A stretch of 64,000 nucleotides of DNA, taken from assembly GCA_947034885.2 (NCBI GenBank), contig OX344753.2, positions 21,266,001 to 21,330,000 on the forward strand, in the 5' to 3' direction. The notes below the pieces were generated by a model. The model was not told the origin of the DNA. It did no database searches and saw only the letters and a program-made list of their open reading frames with translations. Shown here in pieces: positions 47,701-57,682 of the stretch. A program made the position numbers and the translations under genes. How positions within the stretch are numbered: the stretch's first letter is position 1; each line of letters begins with the position of its first letter. The DNA is from Thuidium tamariscinum. Its lineage: Eukaryota > Streptophyta > Bryopsida > Hypnales > Thuidiaceae.

Positions 47701-49978
47701 GTTGTTGTTGCTGTACGTGAGTGTTTCTTGAATTGTTTTTTTACTGTGTTGTGCAGGCTATTCCTGGTGTTGCAAAAATCAAGGATGGGTCCAACCCAGC
47801 TACATGGATGTTAGAAGTCACCAATACTGGTGTTGAGGGTCAACTTGGAGTGGACTTCGCTGATCTTTATTCGAGATCAAACCTTTACCAGTAAGGCCAC
47901 TTTTTCCCAAGCTTGTTCAGCAGCTCTTTTTCGGCATGCATGCAACGGTTGTTCGAGTTTTCGATGCCATAATTTCAAGTATGAGAAGTGTTTCACAGGA
48001 AGATAATGATTTATAAGTGAAGTAACCCTTGCACGCAATGTGTGCTCGGAGCCCTTTGATCAATTGAAAGATATATATGTAAATCTTCATTCAGTATTGT
48101 TGATTCCCGGCAACATTTTGAAAGTTGATCCATTGCGTGGCCTGGCAGGCAAAACAAGCAACTTGTGGAAGAGCTGAAAACGCCCAAACCGGGCTCTGAA
48201 GATTTGTACTTCCCAACACAATTTTCCCAAAATGCGTACAACCAGCTGAAAACTATTTGTTGGAAGCAGTTCATCACGTACTGGCGGAGCCCCGATTACA
48301 ATCTCGTCCGATACATCTTCACCCTCTTAATCGCCTTAATGTTTGGCAGTCTGTTTTGGCAAATCGGAACAAAAAGGTAACTGAGGAGAACAATCTTGAA
48401 TCCCTTCGGCATAACAATAATCAACCAGTTCAGTAGAGACATTTATAATCATTGAAGCAAAGAATCTGCTAGTCAGTGAGGTGTAACTATCGCTTCGAAG
48501 TAATATAGATCTCAGGGATGGATGTTTCATTGTTTTGTGAGGTGTCACAGAAAGAATTATACAGGAAAAAATCTCTGAATTTTTTATGAATGTTATGGTT
48601 GAAGGCCTATTTTGTAAGCCTCTTCACACTGGATCATGGACAAGAGACTGTTAACGGCAGTACGTAAATAGTTCAAATTAACTTATTCGTGTTAATACTT
48701 TGATTTTGCAGGGAAAGCTCAAAGGATTTAGTCAGGATATTGGGTGCACTGTATGGATCGTCTATTTTCTTGTGCTTGAACAACTGCGGCGTTGTGCAAC
48801 CAGTTATTAGTATTGAGCGCACTGTGTTCTACCGAGAGAAAGCAGCAGGAATGTACTCTCCCATTCCATATGCCTTGGCACAGGCAAGCTCACTGAACCC
48901 TGGGTGGGAAAAGTTCAGTCTAATTCACAGTCTAGATTATACACTCCCAAGTTCAATGCAACGCAAAGCACATGGCTTATTGATAAACTTTTGTTTTGGG
49001 GGGGTTTCTGTCTAACGAAACAGTTTCTTGGTTGGAATGGGGTGATCACAGATTTTGGTGGAAATACCGTATGTGTTTGTGCAAGTGCTCATGTATTGCA
49101 CCGTCACTTACGCTATGATTGGATTTGAATGGACTGCTGCCAAGTTTTTCTGGAATCTTTACGTGAACTACTTCGGTGTCATTATGTTCACATATTACGG
49201 CATGATGATGGTGGCTCTGACTCCGAATGCGATGATTGCCACAATCTGCGCCTCCTTCTTCTACGCACTCTTCAACCTTTTCGCCGGCTTCTTGATAACC
49301 AAACCAGTATGTCCACCACCCCAACCTTAATGAGCTTATTTGATTTGATTTCTGTAGTGCATTTGCAGTTCAAGAAAAGAGAAAAGACTACCTCGTAAGT
49401 TTCTAGTTACAATGCCGTGTCATCAGGTAGTAGTAGTAGTATTGTGGGTGCAAACTAAAATCAGTTTAGAGCTGCATTACTTTTATACTGACCTATCATG
49501 GCTAAGTATTAAAATCTGACTCGGATTGAAATCATTTATTGTCTTATAACAATGTTTGAAAGCTGTTGAGTTATGAAAGAAGTGCCACATTTGGAACTGT
49601 CGGCGCCACTCCTTTCGGGTTTAGGGTTTAATTTCATGTTGACATGGTTGGAGTACGCGGGCTCGTCTAACAGTTGCGCTTGTGACCGTGTGTGTTGTGT
49701 TGTAGTTGATTCCTCCCTGGTGGATCTGGTACTACTGGATTTGCCCTATTTCCTGGGTCATCAATGGGCTGGTGAACTCGCAACTGGGCGACGTGACAAC
49801 TCCTGTGAACGTTGTGGGCAGAGTTGAACCCATTTCAGTGCAACAGTTCATCAAGGATCAATTTGGATTCGAGAAGAGCTTCCTCAAGTGGACCGCCGTG
49901 GGGCTGGCTGGATGGACGTTCTTCTTTGCCTTGATTTTTATTCTTGGTATCAAGTTCCTCAACTTCCAACGTCGTTGA
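38711..49978 (+). CDS. Full-size ABCG (PDR-type) ABC transporter, 1,527 aa
   Basis: Twenty exons join in frame: 38711-39192, 39780-39900, 40125-40213, 40482-40726, 41277-41353, 41613-41666, 42062-42152, 42291-42874, 43379-43776, 44233-44416, 44966-45125, 45376-45704, 46170-46502, 46860-47150, 47356-47439, 47757-47890, 48149-48376, 48712-48883, 49052-49306, 49706-49978. NBD1 has Walker [10 protein letters not shown] (237-245), signature ISGGQKKR (376-383) and Walker B ALFMDE (396-401). TMD1 spans about 582-828, NBD2 has GVSGAGKTT (970-978), LSTEQRKR (1077-1084) and IIFMDEP (1097-1103); TMD2 follows to the C-terminus. This is the plant pleiotropic-drug-resistance architecture: an ATP-driven exporter, normally in the plasma membrane, for hormones, terpenoids, phenolics or cuticle precursors; the substrate cannot be read here. 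Intron 18 (48884-49051) is GC-AG. The N-terminus has GSRRLSQS repeats and the 829-938 linker is Ser/Arg-rich. It appears intact. Confidence 0.96.
38797..38862 (+). repeat. 24-bp in-frame tandem repeat in ABCG exon 1
   Basis: Two full units (38797-38820 and 38821-38844) and a partial third encode GSRRLSQS repeats. RRLS fits basophilic kinase consensus sites, so this could be a phosphoregulatory tail; length may vary between strains. Confidence 0.85.
43311..43341 (+). repeat. (TCTG)n microsatellite in ABCG intron 8
   Basis: About six TCTG units preceded by TCTCTC, shortly upstream of the exon 9 acceptor at 43378. It extends the pyrimidine-rich stretch before that splice site. Confidence 0.9.
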
Positions 49979-50340
49979 GATCGATCGACACCCGTCCACG
50001 GCGCTTGAGTAGCTGAAATCAGTTTTGTATCGATCGATCTTTTCCATTGAAAATCGATTAGCTTGTACCTCCCTGTATCCCCGGTTTTTTTCTAATCACC
50101 TCATATGTGGCGCTCAACTGCAATTTCCTCCCACGGCGTGGCGTGGCGTTGGAAATGCAGCTTTTAAATGGTAGGAATATAGTTTATTTTGGAGATTTCA
50201 GGTTGTACATAATTTATTTGCAGCCGCGAGTTAGTGGTCTGCATTGTATTGTGGCAGCTGCGGTGAATGAAAGGATTGAAGTTTAGAAAGTTCTACAATT
50301 GTTCACGTGTCTGGCAGGAATACCACTGCTGATTTCTGAT
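49979..50340 (+). other. 3' UTR region of the ABCG gene
   Basis: Follows the TGA at 49976-49978. Moderately GC-rich, with a T-rich stretch and AATTTATTTG-type sequence near 50210. The cleavage site cannot be placed exactly. Confidence 0.5.
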
Positions 50341-50605
50341 TCAATGTAACTACAGTCGAACTTCTCTTACTGCATTGGAATGCATAGGAATGGTGGGGTG
50401 CAGTTATTAGCAATATGCACTTAAAGAAGCTCAAATGTCAATTATTCATTTTGTGAGATTGTCTTTGATTGGTGGTTCATGCTTGAGAATTATAGTGATG
50501 TATGACACAAATAGCTCCATCAATGGTTAGTGTAGTAAACTCTATGCACATAATGAGTTTGTAAATAAAGTTCAGTCATTTATGCAAGTATGGAATTTGC
50601 ATTTA
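50341..50605. other. Intergenic stretch
   Basis: AT-rich, no gene seen; transition into repeat DNA. Confidence 0.35.
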
Positions 50606-50877
50606 AGGTGGGTACACCCAAAAGTGCCATTTATTCATACTGTATCTAGTTATTATTATTAGAGTGTTCATATTTTCATACAATCTTGTTGGCAATGAAA
50701 ACATGTCCCAAGGCACCAAAGAACCCAGCATTTGGATACAATATGCAAAAGTTATTAAAGGTCTAGACTTATTTCTAAAAGCACCATCTACAACGTGCAT
50801 ATGTCACTGATTTTGGAAATGTACACTAATTGTAAATGGCACTCTTAGAAATGGTGTGCTTTTAGGTGTACCTACCT
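50606..50877. mobile_element. 272-bp TA-flanked MITE (family S1, copy b)
   Basis: The ends AGGTGGGTACACCCAAAA and inverted TTTTAGGTGTACCTACCT are flanked by TA (50604-50605, 50878-50879). Same length and interior order as 8588-8859. It sits about 0.6 kb downstream of the ABCG stop codon. Confidence 0.82.
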
Positions 50878-50879
50878 TA

Positions 50880-51519
50880 GAGAGGTTTATCTATATGCAT
50901 ATTTTGCATTCCAGTATTGCACTTCATGTTGCTCTCGAAATGATGAATAGATGGAGTCAATCACAACTCATATGATGGTGTACAATTGATAAAATATGGT
51001 GCAAGTTCTTGATATTAGAATAATGGCATTGTGCATACAATGCTATTTGCTCAATGCTCTTTGTATCTATGACTAAAAGAGATTTTTGAATGGGGCTAAG
51101 GTAGAAGTGAATCTATGAATGATAATATTTATGTCACTTGAAGTATTTTAATATATATTGGGTTTGGTTTCGGGGTGGTGTATAGAGTTGCGGAGATCAA
51201 TTATATTGTTAAAAGTTGTAGATCATTGTAAATGACAATAATTCCAATTTTGTGTCAACTTATTGGTAGAAGTTCACAACAAAGGCATCTTTCAATGCTT
51301 GTGTCTGAATCCATGTTAGTCGTTTAGCTTTAGATCTTGGTGATTTTTGTAAAGTTTAGATTAAAAAATTTGGCACTATCAATCATGTCAATTTAACAAA
51401 ATTGGCATTCAATAGACAATCCAATTTCCATTAAAAGATTCTTAACCATTGGCATCTTGGCTAAATTTATGATTAATAGCCACTTGACATTGTGCTTCCA
51501 ACACTCATTTGAACACTTA
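50880..51519. other. Gene-free AT-rich stretch
   Basis: No gene or element boundary recognised. Confidence 0.35.
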
Positions 51520-53030
51520 TTGATAAGGCTAACTTAAGTGTATGAATGGATGAGTTAAGGGCAAAGCTTGCAATCATCATATAGTGATTGCCAAAATTTA
51601 GTACAAAAGTGCAATGTTTCATTCAAATGACCATACCATGAGAATCAAAGGACAAAGCCCAAAAGTATAGGCACAAAAGCTGTAGTGTGCAACATATTGC
51701 ATATTACCATAGAAGTTTGAAGAAAAAATTAGTTGTGATTTGAAAAAAAATTAGTTTCAAAGTTAACCATATATATCTAAAACTTGGTTTTAAACACCAT
51801 CCATATCAATATGATTTGGAATTTCTTTGTATTTTGTCAATTTTTCTTAAAACTCAAAAAAAAAAAAATTTGCCTTAGCATTTTGGTATTAATACATCAT
51901 TTCAAATTGTTGTATACAAAATTTGAAGGAAATTCACATTCATAGTATTTAAAATATTAACAATTTGACAAACATGCAAATGATGTGGGGTCTCACAATA
52001 TTTTGGGGGGAATTGAGAGCATGGAATTGCATTAGCCATTGTAGAGAGAGTATAGGTTGCAATATAGACCATTGTTATATCTTGTAACTGTTGCATTGAA
52101 AAATTGTTGAATTAGGCATGGTGTTAAATTTATATTTTATAATTATATAATTCTTCTTTAGGTTCAACTTTTTTACAAACATTATAGGATTGTTGCAAGA
52201 AACACCTACCAAAAAGCGTAGCGTTTTGCAACGTAGTCTTTTTTTTTTCGGGAGTACTTTAAAATTAGAAAAAAAAGTTTTAAAAAAAGTGAAAAATATA
52301 TTTCATGTATAAACCTTTAAGAAGAATATACCCTAGAAAGGAAAAGCATAGGAAAAATCTCTAAGTAGGAAATCTAGAAAAGTGCAAAATCTCATGAAAA
52401 TTAGTACTTCGACATTTTAATTTGTAAAAAATAGGAAAATCAATTTTAAGAAAAAATAAAAATTGTCCATTTGAGGAAAGTTGATTTCAATGAGATTTGA
52501 CCAAAGGAACGATCTTAGAACCATCATCAATGTTCAAAAATTGCGTGTCACGAAAAAAATTTGTACTCATGTGGAGGACATAAAAAAACATATTTTTAGA
52601 TTTTTTTTTTGGAATTCATAGGTTTTACACCTATGCAAATAGACATGAAAGTTTCGTCTTGAAATCATTAAATTTAGACACTGCGAACGTAATGATAACC
52701 ATAAACGTAGTTTTGTGACGTTCAACGAAAATGTTTTTTAAATATAAAATGATTTTTTTTAATTTCTGAAAAATAAGGGATCTAATAAACTTCAAGTTAG
52801 GTATGTTCAATAAAAATTTCATTTTCATTGGACTTAATCTCCAAAAGTTATTGTAGACAACAAAAAAGTGGTTCAAATTGTGACTTGAAATAGGACAGGT
52901 GTTTCTTGCAATGACCCTATAATTCATGCTACACATAATTCATCAAACAAATCCAAAATATTTAAACCATCCTAACCTTTAAAATGATCAAAAAACTAAA
53001 AATTGCCAAAAATTATAGTGACATTGCTAC
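51520..53030 (+). repeat. Dispersed repeat R (copy 1), interrupted by a MITE
   Basis: Collinear with about 54480-55230: CATTCAAATGACCATACCAT, TACCATAGAAGTTTGAAGAA, CAAACATGCAAATGATGT, GGAATTGCATTAGCCATTGT and AATTCATGCTACACATAAT occur in the same order. The repeat is split by the 731-bp MITE at 52187. No coding potential. Confidence 0.7.
52187..52917. mobile_element. 731-bp MITE with 4-bp target duplication (family G, copy B)
   Basis: The ends are GGATTGTTGCAAGAAACACC and inverted GGTGTTTCTTGCAATGACCC. TATA is duplicated outside both ends (52183-52186, 52918-52921). Nearly identical along its length to copy A (19651-20382), suggesting fairly recent activity. The related repeat at 55,100-55,200 lacks it and so serves as an approximate empty site. 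Confidence 0.9.
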
Positions 53031-54479
53031 AATGTTTTTAATTTTTTGATGATATTTTTTAACCCTTACAGTTTTCATCAACCATAATATAGTCAATCCA
53101 TTTTTAGAATGACCATTTCTAGATTTAATCTTGAATGTAAAAAGTCACCTAATCTTGGGCTCATTTTCAAGAAAATAAAGTTAACTATAAAGTAGACAAG
53201 TGTACTCAGTAAAGTAAAAGATTCACTATTGAATTTATAGAAACTTCTAAAGCATGGGTGGTTTAGAGGTAAAGAGTCAAAGTCATTAAATAGGGTATTT
53301 TGGCCATTGACGTTGAGGTGTGTGGTTTTTTTTGGCTCTATGTATGCAATTTAATATGGCCAAGTGACTACCATTTTAGATGATATTAATTAATTAATCA
53401 ATAATTTAATTATTAAATAATCTAATAAAATATTTTTTCAAATATATACTTTAAAATTAGTTTCTTGTTTTTTATACTTTCTGAAATTTTCAAAATTAAA
53501 ATTTTTTAATTCAAAAATTAAGATTAGCAATAGCTAGTTCATTGCATATGAAAGAACTTTGGGAAACAATCTTGAAATAGGCTTCTAGACACCTAAAAAA
53601 CCAATTGATGTTATTTCACTTATTTGAAGCTATGAATTGTCATTTGAAATTCAACAAACATTCATGTCAAGCTTGAATATGACACTGAACTAGTTTTAAG
53701 GAATTTGACTCACAATGTTTAGTACCATTCAAATTTGGTAGAATGTCAATTGTGGTTTTACTACAACCAACAAGAGTTATTTGATCTTGATTTCTTTTGG
53801 ACAATGCACTAGTGTACGTGTAGTTCTATTCTGGCAAGTTCACATCAAAATATTTTATTTTTCTCAATTTGACAATTTGATAGGCAAATAGGATTTTTTT
53901 GCATTTTTAGCACTTTGTGAGGACAATCCTACTTTTGGATTGATTCTTTCTATTCAATGGCAAATGTATTCCTTTCTCTAATTTTTTTCAAAAACAATTT
54001 TTTCAAATTTTTAGAAATAGTTGTAAATAATTTTAAAAATTCCAACATCTTTCAAATTTTTTTGAGTTATTTAAAAAATTGACCTACATGTACAGTAGTA
54101 AAGACTTTGTGGAAATTGAATGTTAACAAAGATTATTGGCTTACTCCAGCTACCATGCTAAACATAAGAAATTAATATTTATGTTGGATGGTGCACTAAT
54201 ACATATTGCCAAGGTGACAAAAGCTTTTTTTTATCAAAGATATTGGATTAATCCCTAATGACCCAAGTGACCATTTTTTACTTCTTTTTTTGAGTTTTTC
54301 ATTTTCAAATTTTGACAAGGTTTCAGCATCAAAAGTTATTCAAAGAAAAATATATCGTATTATGGATCTAATGGTGGGAGTTTCATCAAATTCCAAGGTT
54401 AATTTTGCCTTGAGGAATTTTTTTAAGTTCAATGGTGTACTATAAATCAAAGCTCATTTTGGGATTGCAATCAACCAAT
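53031..54479. other. Gene-free AT-rich stretch
   Basis: No gene recognised. Confidence 0.35.
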
Positions 54480-55250
54480 CAATGGATTGAAAAATCAACC
54501 AACCAATGCAATTATTGTTGATTGCAAAAAGGACAATCCAAAGGAGTTCAAGGAGAAGATACAATGACTAACAAAATTGAGTACTTTTATGAAACGTTTT
54601 CATTCAAACAACCATACTATAAGCATCAATGGATAAAAACCCAAAAGTGTACACATGGAAGTTGTAGAGCACAACACACGACATGTTACCATAGAAGTTT
54701 GAAGAAAAAATTAGTTGCAATTTCAAAGAAAATTAATTCCAAAGTTTGCTATGTCAAAAACTTGGTTTTGTTCAACATAGTTTGGCTTTACTTTATCTTT
54801 TGTTGATTTTTTCTTAAAACTCCAAAAGAACTTTTTGTACCTTAGCATATTTGTATACATCATTTTTGATTGTTGTATACAAAAATTGAAGGAAATTCAC
54901 ATTTATAGAATTTAAAATATGAACAATTTAACAAACATGCAAATGATGTTGGTTCGAGATCACAAAATTTTGAGGTTTTTTGTGGAATTGACAGGATGGA
55001 ATTGCATTAGCCATTGTAAAGAGAGTATAGGTTGCAAAATAGACCATTGTTATATCTAAATGCCTTTGTATTTAAAATATTTGTTGAATTGGGGAATGTG
55101 TATAATTTACATTTTACAATTGTATAATGCATTTTAAAATTCAACTTCTATGTTCAAAGACTAGAATTCATGATGCATATAATTCATCCAAAAGAATCCA
55201 AAAAATCCATCATCATTGTGTGTATCATCCAAAAACTACTAATTTTTTGA
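54480..55250 (+). repeat. Dispersed repeat R (copy 2)
   Basis: Uninterrupted relative of the repeat at 51520-53030. Its first third (54559-54830) is also the left arm of a long inverted repeat with 55262-55541. The open frame at 54522-54806 is repeated on the opposite strand at 55184-55399 for this reason and is not a gene. Confidence 0.7.
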
Positions 55251-55541
55251 ATGCTAGTGTAGTTTTTTGAAAATTCTAATTTAAGAAAAAATTGACAAAA
55301 GATAAAGTAAAGCCAAACTATGTTGAACAAAATCGAGTTTTTGACATAGCAAACTTTGGAATTAATTTTCTTTGAAATTGCAACTAATTTTTTCTTCAAA
55401 ATTCCATAGTAACATGTCGTATGTCGTACTCTATAACTTCCATGTGTACACTTTTGGGTTTTATCTATTGATGCTTATGGTATGGTTGTTTGAATGAAAA
55501 CGTTTCACAAAAGTACTCAATTTTGTCAATCACTGTACTTC
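54559..55541. repeat. Long inverted repeat, arms about 275 bp, spacer about 430 bp
   Basis: Left arm 54559-54830 and right arm 55262-55541 are close inverted copies: GAGTACTTTTATGAAACGTT, CCCAAAAGTGTACACATGG, CAAAGTTTGCTATGTCAAAA and AGTTTGGCTTTACTTTATC on the left all recur inverted on the right. Probably two repeat R copies in opposite orientation with a partial right copy. Confidence 0.82.
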
Positions 55542-56499
55542 TATAATAGATAGACATGTTCCTATCAAAAGAAATCTAAAAATACATTATTCTATCCCCC
55601 CATGTTCTTGCAAGTAGGCATCACTTGTGCACGTGCTTTTGCACAATAGAAATGGTTTTGGCATACTTTTTTTGGTCAAATCTCATCACCATTAAGTCTT
55701 CACAAATGACCAATTCTTAGTTTCTTTAAGAAAAAAAATTCCTATGTTTTGCAAATTAAAACATCAAAAATTGTATTTTTTGGGTTGTATTCTTGGATAT
55801 AGAAGTTTGGATAGAAAAGGGATATCTTGAGGTTTTAATTTATAATTAATCAAAATTAGTGATACTAAAGAAATTAAAAATTCTTCATCTGAAGGGACTT
55901 GATGGTGATGAGATTTAACTACAAAAATTACATTTAATCCATTATTATTGATTGGAATTGCACATGCAAGGGAAGCCTACTTGCATTAGGAGTGGTAATA
56001 GTTGTTGATTAATTCAACTTACATGATTTCAAAAGTTTGATATATTGCTAGAATGCTAGTCAACTACTACTACATATATTGACCTATTTGTTTATGTAAA
56101 AAATTTAACTTTTAATGTATATAAGGTTACACAGCCTATAATAGGCAAAATGGGAGCTAATCCATTATAAGCAAAATTATTTTAGTATTGCACATTTCAA
56201 GCCTAGAACATACACCATCAGTATAATTTTGCTTGTTATAGCATAATTTACCTTAATACATTAGATAACATTGACCGTGGTTTTTCATTGAACTTTTGTG
56301 TTTGCAATGAGAGAAAATTGGAGGGCACCTTATTTTTTTTTAGAGATAATGGTACAATATATACCTTGTACAACTTTGACTCCTATGGTCATAGAATTTG
56401 TCTTAAATATTGACATGGATCATTATAACCACATATTTGCTTTCCAAGACATATATAAATATGAGTTGCAATCAATCGTAAAGATTTGAATTACATCAG
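55542..56499. other. Gene-free AT-rich stretch
   Basis: No gene. A weak resemblance to family G interior occurs near 55673-55730 (AAATCTCATCACCATTAAG) without ends. Confidence 0.35.
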
Positions 56500-56828
56500 T
56501 GAGGTAAGAGGTCCTATAATGGACCATCTAAGGGCTGAAACAGAATTTCAGGGAGGTAAAACCTTTAGAAATATTTTTCAGTAAATTTTCCTTGAAAAAC
56601 AAGTAGAATTGACATCTAATCCAAGTTGTTATATATTTTTTTGAGCTTTTTTGAATTAGTTATCAAATTTTGAAGTTGAAAGGGCATAGGGCTGTAAAAT
56701 GGTGCCCTAGCTACAATGTACACTGTCAGTACAGTGCTGAAAGCTATGAAAAAGCAACATGTACAACCACTGTACATTTAAGATAGGGCACCATTTTAGA
56801 ACCCGCTCCATTTAAGAGCCTTCTACCT
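56500..56828. mobile_element. S2-family MITE with nested mini-element (copy d)
   Basis: Interior matches 18483-18796 (GACCATCTAAGGGCTG, AAATATTTTTCAGTAAATTT, TTTTGAAGTTGAA). The right end AGAGCCTTCTACCT is followed by TA; the left end is partly degraded (TAAGAGGTCC). A 100-bp element is nested inside at 56697-56796. Confidence 0.65.
56697..56796. mobile_element. 100-bp TA-flanked mini-element nested in an S2 MITE
   Basis: The ends AAATGGTGCCCTA and inverted TAGGGCACCATTT are flanked by TA (56695-56696, 56797-56798). Subterminal TGTACA/TGTACATT add to the pairing. No coding capacity; one of the smallest complete-looking elements in the window. Confidence 0.7.
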
Positions 56829-57682
56829 TACTCAGACTAGGCGGGGGTTGAGTGCAGTCCCTTTGGTGACCACTCGGCGTCTCTTCGGATCCAGGTCATT
56901 TCGTTCATTTTCTGGCAGTTTTTAAATCGTAAAATTCGGTGACACTGTAGCTTCTAGACTCTGTTCATGTTTGCATTCGGCGGGGACGGGGCCTGTCTTG
57001 CATGTCACTCAGTCACTGCCTAGCATTCATAGACCCTGTCAAGTTTATCCCTGGAATCCCGAGAAATCCCCACCAAATTAGGCAATCCGTCAAAATTAGA
57101 ATCTATTTCTAAATCGGTGGACTTTCTTTAACGCAAAGAGTAACCTCGAGGAACTTGCACAGCGAAGAACTTGAGTATCATTTAATAAGTTTTGTGAGCA
57201 CCGGGTGACCGCCGGAAGCGTTCCTAAGTTATGAGTTGCGTCGAGAATTTGTTGGTGAGATCTGGTTAGTGTGGGGTTGGGGGATCCTTGAGTGCGAGAA
57301 GAATGATCTGTTGCGCCAGTTAGAGTAGTCAACTGGCATCATTATTGCATTAGATCTTAGAACAGTTGTTCGAATGGTCTTTGGCGGATACAAAACTTTG
57401 AATCTTGGGAAGTATTTCAGATTGACTTCCATCTTCCCAACCACAAGCTTGAATTGGTGGAGGTCGCAAGCACAAGCTTGCATTGGTGGAGAATCTGGCC
57501 AGCGAATTTGTACTACTAGGGTTCAGTCAGGTCTTCGGTATATATGCGTATAGAAGCAACAATTCTGTGGGATTCTATTCTATTTGCCAGACTTGATGCA
57601 GAGTTTCTGTGAATGTGGGGGTGTGGCTACCACCGTTGGAGCTCTTCCACGCAAGTTTCTAGAACCAGCGAGCGTGTGAAAA
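56829..57682 (+). promoter_or_regulatory. 5' flank and leader of the GT14 gene
   Basis: GC content rises here. TATATAT at 57539-57545 is a candidate TATA box, which would give a leader of about 110 nt before the ATG at 57683. A 21-bp direct repeat (CACAAGCTTG.ATTGGTGGAG) lies at 57442-57462 and 57471-57491, 29 bp apart, about 50-100 bp upstream of the TATA box. No upstream gene is seen. Confidence 0.45.

Noticed and set aside
54522-54806. 94-codon open frame with a near copy on the opposite strand at 55184-55399
   Set aside because: The peptide similarity is a by-product of the inverted repeat; no family resemblance.
54945-54965. GGTTCGAGAT resembling a tRNA T-loop
   Set aside because: No matching A box, acceptor stem or anticodon arm upstream.
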